IMG/VR virus record: IMGVR_UViG_3300043446_001021
Coordinates: 1 to 40,698 of that record
Length of the DNA stretch: 40,698 nt
Reading direction: 5' to 3' (one strand)
Origin: a virus
The translations under genes and the position numbers were made by a program. The notes below the pieces were generated by a model. It made no database searches. It was given only the letters and a program-made list of their open reading frames with translations, and had not been told where the DNA came from. Shown one piece after another: positions 16,143-26,098 of the stretch (positions are counted from its first letter, which is position 1; each line of letters starts with the position of its first letter).

Positions 16143-19100
16143 TTATAGTGGCGTTCCTACTTGGCCACCTATGTTTATTACTTGTGAAGTAGCACTAGTT
16201 CCGCTAGCATTGTCTGCAATTTGTACAGTAAATGCTCGCTCATATTCTGCCGAATACATACTAGCTTCCCGTAATTTTATATTATGAGAAATCATATCAT
16301 TGGCAACATAAGTATGTGCATCTTCAACCTCAATACTAATAACTTCTCCAGTACCTTGATCTTCAATACTTGTTATTTGTTTCATACCATTTCTGCGCGA
16401 AGCTACAAAATCACCAGGTACTAAGTCAAATAACTGTTTCCATTGACGATTTCCAATATAGAATTTATGAGATGTAGATACTAATAGTGTAGTATTATCA
16501 CTAAAAGTTACTAATGCTTTAGGCTTAGTAGTTTGTTGTATTGCTACAATATTAAACGTATCCCAATATTTTGTATACTCGTGCATTGTATACACTTGCA
16601 TACCAACTTGTAAATCTTTTGCTAATACTGTAGTTCCTTCAACATCTACCAATATAGGTGTCATAGGATCTACACACCTATAGCCTGTGGCTTCTGCATA
16701 AAAGTTTTGCATAGCTCCTAGCTGTGTCCAACCAAGATTACTAGAATGTGAGCCTCCACCACCTGAATTAGTTACTGAAGTGCTGGTAACATTAATCCAG
16801 TATTTGCTTCCTATTCCTGGTGTAGTTGGCGTAAACCAATTTCCACTACTTGTTGTACCAGTACTTTCTTTAGCTTGCCAAGTACCATCTGGATAAAAAT
16901 ACACTGTAGCACCAGCACTAACACTAGCACTTGGAGATGTTACAAAATAGTTACCAATTCCGCTTAGTGATACACTACCACCAGTACCAGGTGTTTGACT
17001 ACTATCTGTTACTGTTACCGTAGGATTACTAGCAAAAGTAATTGTTGAACCTATGTCATTAGTTACTTCTATTTGAAAAGATTTGCTAGCTGTGGTTTCG
17101 TTATCTTCTAGTGCTTTAATAGTAAATGTTCCGCTACCACTATTAATTGTTATAGTACCGCTTGTAGGTGAAAAATACTTTGCGGGATTATCTACATATC
17201 CTGCACTTGGTTTAATTACCCAGTATAGTAAAGTACCGTCAGTAGGCGCATTAGCTGTAGCAGTAACTGTGCCAGTAGTTGTACTATTATCTGTTTCGTT
17301 AATAGTACCTGGACTAAATGCTAAACTATAAGTGGGTCCTAGCGAAGTATCATTTACTGTAATTGTGCCTGATGTAGCTACAACACCTACGCCAGCTTTT
17401 GATATTTCTACTGTAAATGTTTTTGCTTGACCAGTTGGATTAGTAGTTTTATCATTAATCGGTTTTATACTAAAGGTGCCGCTACCATTGCTACCAATTG
17501 TAAGACCACCTGCAATTTCCTCATAATGACTATTATTACTAACCGTACCAGTGTGAATTATTTTCCACTGATAGCCGGTACCTGCATCAATATTTGTAGT
17601 TGCAAGTGTACCAGTTAAAGTTGCACCCTCGTTTACACTACTAGCTATAGTTAGTGTATGAGTTGCTGCTCCTGCTGAACTTAAATAGTTTAATAGTGAC
17701 AATGTACCTGCATGTAGCCATGTACCACTTGGCAAGGTAGGACTATTTAATCTAAATGTATAATCTCCAGCTGTGGTTACGTTAAACTGTGCTCTATTTA
17801 CTTGAGTAAGAGCTGTATTAAGACGAACCGTTTGACTTTTACCAGCTACTCCATCTACCTTATCATTAGTTAGTGTAGTTGTGCCTCCACTAGCAGTAGG
17901 TGTTACACTAAAACTCCAGCTTCCACCACCTTCTCCAATATAACCGCTACCACTTACATTAGAAATAGTTATACTACCACTATTTACAGTTCCTGCCTTG
18001 CTGGTTAGTTTACCTTCAAATTTGGTAGAGTCTACTTCTTTAGCCCATTGTCCATAGCCAGTACAAGTTGCTCCACCAATACCACTTACTTCAGCAACAA
18101 TAGTAGCTTGCTCTGTTACAGCACCATCGCTAGTGCTAAATGTATCTTCTTTGTAAAAACTAGAGTATATAATTATTTCATATATACCTTTAGCTAGTGT
18201 AACTGTGCGTTCTACAGCAGTAGTAGTTAATCTTGGCATTGCAAGTGCCCAAGTAATGTTTATATTGTTTCTTAGACTTTGTAAGTCTAATTTTCCAACA
18301 GTTAGTGCACCTGCATTGATTAAATCAGCATCTATTGTTCCGCCTTTAATTTTACTGGCAGTTAGCTCACTAATTTTTGCGCTATCAATTGCAGCATTAG
18401 CAATTTTAGCATTAGTTATACTAGCATCTTCGATAAATGCATTATTAATATATACGCCAGGTGGAATAGTTACACTAGGATTACCTGTAGGATCTAATAG
18501 TGTTCTAGCGGTTGAATTAACAACAAATGGAAACATATCAGATTTTGGTACACTAATCCATTCACCACCTGTAGCTGCACCTAAACTATTTTTAGTTTCG
18601 CTCCAATATTTAGTAGTGCTCTTAATACCTGTACTTATTGGTTTACCGTTCCTAGTTAAACTAAGTACAAATACACTACCACTTACACTAGTTATATAGT
18701 AAAACGTGCCACTAGATTTATAACTAGCACCTAACTTAAGTGCGGAATCTTTTCCACCACCATTAGCTTCTGTAAGTATAGTTTCTGTACCCGTAATGTA
18801 TAGTGTCTTATCTACTGCAAAAGTACCTGTTGCAGTAAAATTTCCTACTTTGTCAGCGTTTTTTGTAGCTAAATTAGTAATAGTACTAGGAGTATAAGCT
18901 TTAATACAAACATAGTATACGTTACTATCTAAGTCATATACATAATCTTTTAGTGCATATGTAGCTGTAGCTGACCATGCTCCGCGATTAGTATACCCAC
19001 CTATATCTACTTGTAGTTTATCTAGTTGAGTTTTAGTTTTTAATTCCCAGTAGTGATAAGTAGAGTCACTAGCGTATGTAATGGGGTTATGTATACTTGG

Positions 19101-20207
19101 GCTATAGGTATTATATACAACTGTAACACCGCCTATTAAACCTTCATTTAATCCTACACCGCTAGTATCTACCCAGACTCGTCCATGCCACTTTACTGTA
19201 GGTGCTGTTGAACCTACGACTGCTGGTGCAGCTACCCAGAACCTATCAGCAACTACTCCAAACTCACTAAAAGGACTACCATCACTAAGTGCTGAACCAT
19301 TAGCTAAAGTACTGGTGTTAGATAGACCAAAACCAGCTACATGCCCAGCATTGTCAATTTTAACCGTATACTGATCGCTAAGCTGACTTACTTCTACAGC
19401 TACACGTTTTTCTCCTCGATCAACGCTGCTTATGCGACTTTGCAGTCCTTTATACAACTGGCCTTCAGTAATCTGATTTGCCATCATATCAAGAAACTTT
19501 TGCATGTCTAGGCCGGTTTCGCACATAAACGGACCTTCAGCTCCAGCGCTTAATCTACCAGCTTTATTTCTATACTTAAAAAACAGTGCATAAATTGTGC
19601 CGGCTTCTGCTGGAAGTGTAAAGATTTTTTTATCTTCAAACTCGCCTAGTACACTATCCTGTACCGCACTAAATGCTACAGCTTGTAACAATGAATTTGC
19701 TTTAATGCCATAAACAACTGTTGATTTATGCGTACTACTAGCATTAGTTCTAAGAGTACCTGCTGCATAATCACTGTAATTATAGTCTGTACTTTGTGAT
19801 ACACCAGAAACTGTACTACTAGGTAATGTAACGATAATAGTACTAATAGCTGCACTAACGCTTATGCCTAGTGGATTGGGTGGTAGATCTGTAGCTATAG
19901 CGGTTATATTAGCTTTAGGAATAAAACTATATTGGCTACTAATAGTAAATATAGTAGGGTCAAGTGCACTAGTAAGAGCATACCTAAAATAGTGAGTTTT
20001 TTCAACTTCTAAATTAGTTATTGTTGCTTGTAATCCTTCAGCATCCCACAATAAGTTTCCGCTATCTGGAGTAAAATTATTAGTTTTACTTACCCATACT
20101 TTTAAGTTTTTCTGATCGTCTCGTACAATAGTATTAAGCGAAATAATATCTTGTCTATCAATTGCTAATACTAAGGAGGCTACTCCTGCTGTATACTTAC
20201 TAGCCAT
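16143..20207 (-). CDS. Tail-tip/central fibre protein with DUF1983-like region and Hint domain
   Basis: The protein has 1,354 residues. The N terminus is fibronectin-III-like (about 1-110), and the middle holds helices and strands typical of the C-terminal half of lambda gpJ-type proteins (QITEGQLYKGLQSRISSVDR; then GFGLSNTST and KWHGRVWVDTSG). The series INNAFIEDASITNAKIANAA at about 575-600 is a repeat seen in phage tip proteins. Two Calx-beta-like Ig repeats follow at about 850-960 and 960-1070. A Hint domain occupies residues 1178-1309 and is annotated separately; 45 residues follow it. The gene begins two bases after the previous stop with a strong GGAGG site and is followed by a terminator. 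Together with the preceding 1,644-residue protein it appears to form a split J-type tip. Location: distal end of the tail. Confidence 0.82.
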   Translation of the reverse strand: MASKYTAGVASLVLAIDRQDIISLNTIVRDDQKNLKVWVSKTNNFTPDSGNLLWDAEGLQATITNLEVEKTHYFRYALTSALDPTIFTISSQYSFIPKANITAIATDLPPNPLGISVSAAISTIIVTLPSSTVSGVSQSTDYNYSDYAAGTLRTNASSTHKSTVVYGIKANSLLQAVAFSAVQDSVLGEFEDKKIFTLPAEAGTIYALFFKYRNKAGRLSAGAEGPFMCETGLDMQKFLDMMANQITEGQLYKGLQSRISSVDRGEKRVAVEVSQLSDQYTVKIDNAGHVAGFGLSNTSTLANGSALSDGSPFSEFGVVADRFWVAAPAVVGSTAPTVKWHGRVWVDTSGVGLNEGLIGGVTVVYNTYSPSIHNPITYASDSTYHYWELKTKTQLDKLQVDIGGYTNRGAWSATATYALKDYVYDLDSNVYYVCIKAYTPSTITNLATKNADKVGNFTATGTFAVDKTLYITGTETILTEANGGGKDSALKLGASYKSSGTFYYITSVSGSVFVLSLTRNGKPISTGIKSTTKYWSETKNSLGAATGGEWISVPKSDMFPFVVNSTARTLLDPTGNPSVTIPPGVYINNAFIEDASITNAKIANAAIDSAKISELTASKIKGGTIDADLINAGALTVGKLDLQSLRNNINITWALAMPRLTTTAVERTVTLAKGIYEIIIYSSFYKEDTFSTSDGAVTEQATIVAEVSGIGGATCTGYGQWAKEVDSTKFEGKLTSKAGTVNSGSITISNVSGSGYIGEGGGSWSFSVTPTASGGTTTLTNDKVDGVAGKSQTVRLNTALTQVNRAQFNVTTAGDYTFRLNSPTLPSGTWLHAGTLSLLNYLSSAGAATHTLTIASSVNEGATLTGTLATTNIDAGTGYQWKIIHTGTVSNNSHYEEIAGGLTIGSNGSGTFSIKPINDKTTNPTGQAKTFTVEISKAGVGVVATSGTITVNDTSLGPTYSLAFSPGTINETDNSTTTGTVTATANAPTDGTLLYWVIKPSAGYVDNPAKYFSPTSGTITINSGSGTFTIKALEDNETTASKSFQIEVTNDIGSTITFASNPTVTVTDSSQTPGTGGSVSLSGIGNYFVTSPSASVSAGATVYFYPDGTWQAKESTGTTSSGNWFTPTTPGIGSKYWINVTSTSVTNSGGGGSHSSNLGWTQLGAMQNFYAEATGYRCVDPMTPILVDVEGTTVLAKDLQVGMQVYTMHEYTKYWDTFNIVAIQQTTKPKALVTFSDNTTLLVSTSHKFYIGNRQWKQLFDLVPGDFVASRRNGMKQITSIEDQGTGEVISIEVEDAHTYVANDMISHNIKLREASMYSAEYERAFTVQIADNASGTSATSQVINIGGQVGTPL
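16281..16676 (-). other. Hint (intein-type) domain within the tail-tip protein
   Basis: The 132-residue segment (residues 1178-1309) begins CVDPMTPILV, has the block A pattern with an N-terminal Cys, a block B His in LLVSTSHKFYI, the strand LVPGDFVA, and ends HTYVANDMISHN with the terminal His-Asn pair of inteins. No homing-endonuclease insert is present. The residue after Asn1309 is Ile, not Cys, Ser or Thr, so standard splicing is not expected. This fits bacterial-intein-like domains, which often cleave rather than splice. The flanks (QNFYAEATGYR and IKLREASMYSAEY) look like one interrupted beta-rich domain. Confidence 0.82.
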
Positions 20208-20209
20208 AT

Positions 20210-23200
20210 TTAGCCTCCGTCAGTAAGAGTAGGTGGTTGAATTGTACGAATATTAATACTTCCAAGTAAACTTGTGCTAGAATAATTCTCAGTTCCGTCT
20301 ACAGCTCTACAAGCTATTCTATACTTAATGCCAGGTGCAGTTTCTGTAATAATAGGATTAGATCCGTCAATAGTTAATTTTAATAAATCAAATACAGCCA
20401 CATGACTATTACGAATCATTCTATAATTATTAGTTTTATCTGTATTTGTCATAAATTTAACATCATCCCAGAAATCACCACTACCACTATTTCTATACAA
20501 TCTAAACTCGTAAAGTCTATGATTGTCTGGAGGTATAGTTGTATTACCAATTGTGGGTCTTACTACTAAATTGGTGCCTTCAAGAGTAATGAGCAATCCT
20601 GTTGCATTAAAAAGATTGAGTTTTTTTCCACTCACTTGAAATAGTCCTTCTTGTGTCCACGGTCCAAATATACTACCAATAAGATTGGTATATCTAGCTC
20701 TAATTTTATATACGCCGTCTGTTTTTAATCCGGTTATAGTTAAAGTGCTTGAATCTTTTTCTACATAATACGGATTCTTTACTATATTAACATCAAATAA
20801 CTGTGTTGCTTCAATAATTTCTACCTGTATTTTTGCTAGACCTTTTATAGCTGTTGGTGGATTTGCAAAAGTTACTATTGTGGTGTTTACATAATTACCA
20901 GTTGAAACTTGTTCGCTAATATTATTAGAAGAATTAATGCTTATTATTACTGGCACGTAAGTTATAGTATTTTTTACAATATCTGTATTAACTAATGTAA
21001 TATTACTATTAAATTTTGTACTTAGTTTATTAATATTAGTAGTATAAATATCTGCGGCATAATCCATTAGTGTTAATTTAGCCGAAACATTTGAAGTTGG
21101 TTCTATTGATAGTACTACTAAGTCTTGAGTAACTTTATTTTCTTCACCAATCATTACCAGATTATCTGCTTCTACGCCAGTTAAACTGCCACTAACAACT
21201 TCTACTTTATCATAGTAATTACTAGTTGTTGCAGTAGTTACTAAACTACCAGCTACAGTTACCGGCTGAATTACTAGTGTAACACTAGGTATACTAGTAA
21301 TACCACTACTTGTTGGGTTTTTTCTTACCAACATTCTGTAGGATTTTGTTATATCAAACAGTATGCTTTCAGTTAAAGTAATAATATTTTTTGTACTAAT
21401 AACACTGCTAGATTTAATTCTAGCTGTGCCGCTGCCCCATAGTGGTACATCATGGGTTACCTTAACAAGATCACCTCGTGTGCACACTAAGTACTCAAAG
21501 TCTACATTTATTGAATAACGTTCTGGGCGCTTATGCAACTGTGCAAGATGCCACTTAGCAAAAAACTCTACTTGATCTTTGCTTGTAACGCCTGGAAACT
21601 GTATTTGCTCAAACTTTTCAGCAACCCTAATTTCTGCAGTGCCACTACCAGTAGCTGTACTGCCAGTTGCTACAAATATTTTTCCAACAACGTTTTCACT
21701 AGCTCCTACTGTTGTAAAGTCAGTGCCACCTAATGTTTTTATAAAGTATGTTTTTCCGGCTACAAGTGCACTGGCATTAACTGTACTAGCTGTTTTATCA
21801 TATCCCCAGTCATAAACTAATGCTTCATCAGCCTGATAACCTTTAGATTCATTAGGAAAACTTATTCTAAATGCATTAGGTATTTTTACTAATAATTTAG
21901 TGCTTTCAAATCCCCAACTATTATGTGGTGTAAAATGTTGTATAGTATTAGTTTTAGCTTTGTCAACTACTACACTCCATTTACCGTTAATAAATGTAGG
22001 GCTAGCCATTCCAGCAGCACATATATCCTTTAGTACTTCCATTAAATTTTGCGTACTAGTAATAACGTTATTATAACTTAGTACAGGCTTTCCTGTTACT
22101 GCATCTGGTGTAGCACAAAAGGTATACCATTCTTGCAAAGCCGTTAAATCTAATTCACTATCACTTACAGGATAAGTATTTGCGGTATGCTGTAGTACAT
22201 ATCTATATAGACTAGCAGGATTATTAGTATTGCCTATTTCCCAGGCGCTACCAGTCCAGATTAATGCTCTAGTAGTTACAAGTGCATTTACGCCTTCAAT
22301 ATTACCATTTACCTTACTGGAACTTTGTACAACTATTGCTGTTCTGGCTAAATTTCTATAATCTGTAACAGTATTGTATGTGGTGCTATTAGTATAGTTA
22401 CGCCAGGTTCTTATAGGCAATGCTTTAATAGGCGGTGTACTACTATCGCTAGCAGTTATAGCATATAAAAAGCTACGCCAAGCATAGCGAATATCACCAT
22501 TTTCTGGTATGCTTGTAGTTAAGCGTTTTACTCCAACAGTATATCTGGCTAAAGGTAATGGGCCTGGATAATCATATATAAAATTAAATCCATCTTTATC
22601 GTTTCTGTTTACTACTATTGTTCTAATGGCAGAATTTGGGTTTACATTATTTTGACCATCCCAAATAAAACTAATACGTAACGCTACACCACGATTACAC
22701 TCTGTTACTGTAAACGTTTCGCTATCACCCTCTCTATTAGTAGCAGTTACACTAACTGTGTGAGAACCTGCTTCTACATACACTTGTTGACGTGTTGCAT
22801 TAGTTGGAGAACCATATTCATTTACATTAGTATCCCAAGTGCTTTTACTAGTTAATTTTAAAACACCGTCAATATAAAAATTAGCTGAATTGTCTGCACT
22901 TAAATCTACTGTATAAATACCACTATATGGGAACACTACATTGCTTCTTGTTAGTGTAACAACATCATCAGTACTAGGTATACTGGTACCAGTATTAGTT
23001 TTCCATACTGCGTTATCTTTTAAAAATTGATTTTTCTTCCAAGCGCTGCTGGTTACAGTTACTACATCTCCTGTAAATGTATAAGGTACTCCACTAACAC
23101 CTGCTGCACTATTAAATAACACTAAATTAGTTTCAGCACTACTAATACTACTAGATATAGAGCCTTGGGCAATAGTAATATTATTACCACTATAAGTGCT

Positions 23201-25144
23201 AGTTAATCCTGTAAATGTAAAATTAGCCCCATAACCACTACGTAAATCACTAGAGCTAATAATTCCAGTATGTGTTTGTACATAGCTAGCTAATTTTATA
23301 TAGTTGCTTGGTACATCTGGCTCCCATTTAAAACCACTTTGATCAACTGGTACAGTTACAGTAGCAGGATCATTGTCACCAGTGGTAGCTGCTTCTACTA
23401 TATATGTATAAGATCCAGTATATAAACTTCTAGCTAGTGATTCTGTGGGGTTGCTACCATTAGTTTCGCTAAGGCCTCCACTAAATATTCTCAATGAACC
23501 ATTAGTTTCTAGTGCTACTATACTTTTTCTATAAAGCGGTGTTATTATGGTTGTCTCATATACTTCATTATTTAAAGCTTGTGTTGTATGCTCCTTAGGA
23601 ACTACACCAAGTGATAGTGTAACACTACTTTTAAGCTCATAAGGTTTTACAGCTTGACTAGTAGGCAGTGTAGGATTTACCGGATCTAATGTAGCAGCAT
23701 TTCCATATATTTCTGGAAATACTATAACTGCAAGTTGAACTTCTGCTTCGCTAGTTTCGCCATCTTTAACATTGATTTGTCGTAAACCATCAGGAAAATT
23801 AAAAGCTATTTTAAGACTAGTAGACTCTTGTGCAAAAGTAACCCATTTCCATGGATTGCCGCTACTATCGTTTACTAGCTCAACGCTACTACTTGGTAGC
23901 TGCTGTACATCACTAGGATAGTAACTATCAAATAATTGTTTATCACTAGCAGACTCTGCTGCCGCTATTCCTTCTAGTGTAAAGTATTTTTCATTGCCAC
24001 TAATAGGATTGCTGGCACTATCTGCTTGTTGAATTAATCTACTAATTGGTGTGCTACCAACACTAATAGTGTTACGGTCTATGTATAGTGGACCAAATCC
24101 CCAAATAACTAACAGCCTAAGTAAACTAGTGCGTTCTAGTGCCTCTAAATAGGGCGCAGCTCCTAGTAATCCAGTAACTCGCTGAGTACCTAGTACAACA
24201 GGTATAGCACCAAACGGATTTGCTTGATTTTGGGTACCACTAAATAAGTTAGTAGGCGTACCTTGCCCAGGATCTTTTGGTTGACGTATAGGAAATGCAG
24301 CATTTACTAGCGCAAACCCTGCAAATTGTACTGCTAGTGTGCCGGCCATTTGCCAGCCGCTAGCAGTACCTATAGTGGTTGCAACATCTATACCACCAAT
24401 TGTTTGAGCAGTAGCAGCAGCTTCCATGCCCGCTGTGCCTAGTATTGGGCCTAGATAGTAGCTAACTACAAGTACGGCTATAAATGCAATTAATCTACCT
24501 GCAGGACCTCTGCCTTGTGCTACTACCTTATAACTAATGTTACTTTTTTCAGTAAAATAAGTGGTTGCCCACAGTTCTTGTGGTATTGGTACTCCATCTA
24601 CCATTAGTACTAGTCGTTTTTTTAAACCTGTGCTTAACTTATAACGTACAGATAAATAATCTGCAAACGCCTGTGCACTAGTACCGGCCTGTGCTGTTTC
24701 TACAACAGTATTCCACTGTAGCGGATTTGGTACACCTGTTACTTGTAACAAATTTACTGTTTCTGTATATCTATAAAAGCCTTCTAGTCGACGAAACCAC
24801 TGAGGACTATTTAATCGCTCAATTACACTATCTTTGCCATCACGACTATGTAAAAACTTATCACCGCCAATGTATACACCAACGTGTATGGGTTCACCTA
24901 ATATATTAAATAAACATAAGTCGCCTAGTTGTGGAGTGCTTACTTTAGACCAGCTATCTTTAAAATAGTTAATGGTAGCTACAGCCTTAGGGTCGTAGCT
25001 ACCATCGTATAAATCAGCATAACTAGGTAACTTTATACCTAGCTGCTCATCATAAAATATTCTTGCTAATCCCCAACAGTCTACTCCAGACTTATCTCTG
25101 CCATTCTCTTTATATGGCAGACCTATATAACTGTCATAATTCAT
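20210..25144 (-). CDS. Fused NlpC/P60 peptidase, lambda I-like and lambda J-like tail-tip protein
   Basis: The protein has 1,644 residues. Residues 1-126 are an NlpC/P60 domain with Cys23 in DKSGVDCWGLARI, His87 in EPIHVGVYIG and His99, as in lambda gpK, which cuts peptidoglycan during tail-tip action. Residues about 130-285 resemble lambda gpI (KRLVLMVDGVPIPQELW, then a hydrophobic stretch LIAFIAVLVVSYYLGPILG). From about 290 the lambda J-like tip begins (NLFSGTQNQANPFGAIPVVL, GPLYIDRNTISVG) and continues to the C terminus. A PA14-like insert (YSGIYTVDLSADNSANFYID) lies at about 737-812, and a GKTYFIKTLGGTDFTTVGAS insert at about 1123-1172. In lambda these parts are separate genes. The gene starts on TAATG with the L-like stop and is followed after two bases by the second tip protein. 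Confidence 0.88.
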   Translation of the reverse strand: MNYDSYIGLPYKENGRDKSGVDCWGLARIFYDEQLGIKLPSYADLYDGSYDPKAVATINYFKDSWSKVSTPQLGDLCLFNILGEPIHVGVYIGGDKFLHSRDGKDSVIERLNSPQWFRRLEGFYRYTETVNLLQVTGVPNPLQWNTVVETAQAGTSAQAFADYLSVRYKLSTGLKKRLVLMVDGVPIPQELWATTYFTEKSNISYKVVAQGRGPAGRLIAFIAVLVVSYYLGPILGTAGMEAAATAQTIGGIDVATTIGTASGWQMAGTLAVQFAGFALVNAAFPIRQPKDPGQGTPTNLFSGTQNQANPFGAIPVVLGTQRVTGLLGAAPYLEALERTSLLRLLVIWGFGPLYIDRNTISVGSTPISRLIQQADSASNPISGNEKYFTLEGIAAAESASDKQLFDSYYPSDVQQLPSSSVELVNDSSGNPWKWVTFAQESTSLKIAFNFPDGLRQINVKDGETSEAEVQLAVIVFPEIYGNAATLDPVNPTLPTSQAVKPYELKSSVTLSLGVVPKEHTTQALNNEVYETTIITPLYRKSIVALETNGSLRIFSGGLSETNGSNPTESLARSLYTGSYTYIVEAATTGDNDPATVTVPVDQSGFKWEPDVPSNYIKLASYVQTHTGIISSSDLRSGYGANFTFTGLTSTYSGNNITIAQGSISSSISSAETNLVLFNSAAGVSGVPYTFTGDVVTVTSSAWKKNQFLKDNAVWKTNTGTSIPSTDDVVTLTRSNVVFPYSGIYTVDLSADNSANFYIDGVLKLTSKSTWDTNVNEYGSPTNATRQQVYVEAGSHTVSVTATNREGDSETFTVTECNRGVALRISFIWDGQNNVNPNSAIRTIVVNRNDKDGFNFIYDYPGPLPLARYTVGVKRLTTSIPENGDIRYAWRSFLYAITASDSSTPPIKALPIRTWRNYTNSTTYNTVTDYRNLARTAIVVQSSSKVNGNIEGVNALVTTRALIWTGSAWEIGNTNNPASLYRYVLQHTANTYPVSDSELDLTALQEWYTFCATPDAVTGKPVLSYNNVITSTQNLMEVLKDICAAGMASPTFINGKWSVVVDKAKTNTIQHFTPHNSWGFESTKLLVKIPNAFRISFPNESKGYQADEALVYDWGYDKTASTVNASALVAGKTYFIKTLGGTDFTTVGASENVVGKIFVATGSTATGSGTAEIRVAEKFEQIQFPGVTSKDQVEFFAKWHLAQLHKRPERYSINVDFEYLVCTRGDLVKVTHDVPLWGSGTARIKSSSVISTKNIITLTESILFDITKSYRMLVRKNPTSSGITSIPSVTLVIQPVTVAGSLVTTATTSNYYDKVEVVSGSLTGVEADNLVMIGEENKVTQDLVVLSIEPTSNVSAKLTLMDYAADIYTTNINKLSTKFNSNITLVNTDIVKNTITYVPVIISINSSNNISEQVSTGNYVNTTIVTFANPPTAIKGLAKIQVEIIEATQLFDVNIVKNPYYVEKDSSTLTITGLKTDGVYKIRARYTNLIGSIFGPWTQEGLFQVSGKKLNLFNATGLLITLEGTNLVVRPTIGNTTIPPDNHRLYEFRLYRNSGSGDFWDDVKFMTNTDKTNNYRMIRNSHVAVFDLLKLTIDGSNPIITETAPGIKYRIACRAVDGTENYSSTSLLGSINIRTIQPPTLTDGG

Positions 25145-25734
25145 TAGAATAACCCTGGAAAATATGTTGGAGAAAATGTAAAGCTAGGAAATGGCTCCCT
25201 GCTAAAACTTACCATGTCTAATTGTAAAGATATAGATTGTGCGCTATAAGTAGCGCTAGTTATCCAAAAATTATCAAAAAGCGCTTCTGTATATTCAGGA
25301 CTACTGCCTAGTACCAGTTCAATTGTTACTCGAACGGGTTCTGTTAGATATTTTCTAATTAATGCAATAGCCTGTGGAGTAACATAATTAATAGTAATAG
25401 ATAATGTACCAACACCTGTTTCTTGTTCTGGTGGTAAATTAATTTGCATGGGTATAAATACAAATTCTTGCACTTGACTATTAACAGTTCTTGTTACTCC
25501 GTATATTACTTCACTATCTGTAGTATAACCTTCCTTTGTTTCTAACTCCTGAGTAACCCAACCAGTAGTAGATCCTGTTAACCTTCCTGTAAAGCTATCT
25601 GTTAGTCTAATAGGATACTCGGATCCGGTAGGGTCAGGATCATGTATTGTTAATAGCATAATAAGTTGTTCCTCTGTTTCAGAGGAAAACATAGCTTTAA
25701 TAGCGGCAGCGGAAAGGTTATTAATTCTAGTCAT
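25144..25734 (-). CDS. Minor tail protein, lambda L-like (DUF1833-type)
   Basis: This 196-residue protein begins MTRINNLSAAAIKAMFSSET and contains LIMLLTIHDPD, PIRLTDSF, LPPEQETGVGTLSITINYV and a C-terminal DMVSFSREPFPSFTFSP. This pattern matches the DUF1833 family of phage tail proteins, which occupies the position of lambda gpL between gpM and gpK. In lambda that protein binds an iron-sulphur cluster through cysteines, but no cysteine is evident here, so the chemistry is not conserved. It overlaps its neighbours by ATGA on the upstream side and TAATG on the downstream side, consistent with coupled translation and stoichiometric assembly of the tail tip. Confidence 0.78.
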   Translation of the reverse strand: MTRINNLSAAAIKAMFSSETEEQLIMLLTIHDPDPTGSEYPIRLTDSFTGRLTGSTTGWVTQELETKEGYTTDSEVIYGVTRTVNSQVQEFVFIPMQINLPPEQETGVGTLSITINYVTPQAIALIRKYLTEPVRVTIELVLGSSPEYTEALFDNFWITSATYSAQSISLQLDMVSFSREPFPSFTFSPTYFPGLF

Positions 25735-26096
25735 AGTAGTATTTCAAACTGTAAATTTGCCATATAATAATCTGGTGCAACATAATCAAGTGTAAAAAAC
25801 TGACCTTCGCCTTGTGGAACAAGTCTACATTCTACTGTTGCTTTTGTTCTAGGGTGCGTAAAATTAAATCGTCTTACACCATATAAGGTATTATTTATAA
25901 AAGTTTCTAGTGTAGTTACTTCTGTATTAGTTAGTAAAAATTTTAGTGCCATAGTAGTAGGTCTACGGCCTCGAAATCTCATCTTGGCCGGACCTGCATC
26001 CATCGCAGAACGAATAATATTGGTACCAATAGTTTCTTGATAACCACGTTGTGGATTTTGTGGAAACGGGGCGCTAGGCCAGCTTGGTATTGCCAT
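25731..26096 (-). CDS. Minor tail protein, lambda M-like
   Basis: This 121-residue protein reads MAIPSWPSAPFPQNPQRGYQ at its start and contains RRPTTMALKFLLTNTEVTTL and GQFFTLDYVAPDYYMANLQF. It is beta-rich with conserved Pro and Arg positions near the N terminus, as in the phage minor tail protein M family, which follows the tape measure in lambda-like phages and joins the tail tip to the tube. It begins two bases after the tape-measure stop with a strong site (AAGGAG, seven bases before the ATG), and overlaps the L-like gene by ATGA. Identity rests on size, position and these motifs together. Confidence 0.75.
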   Translation of the reverse strand: MAIPSWPSAPFPQNPQRGYQETIGTNIIRSAMDAGPAKMRFRGRRPTTMALKFLLTNTEVTTLETFINNTLYGVRRFNFTHPRTKATVECRLVPQGEGQFFTLDYVAPDYYMANLQFEILL

Positions 26097-26098
26097 AA

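Noticed and set aside
20210-25144. NlpC/P60 domain as a dedicated lysis endolysin
   Set aside because: It is fused to the tail-tip protein in the lambda gpK position, so a role in tail entry or assembly is more likely. No separate endolysin is present in the window.
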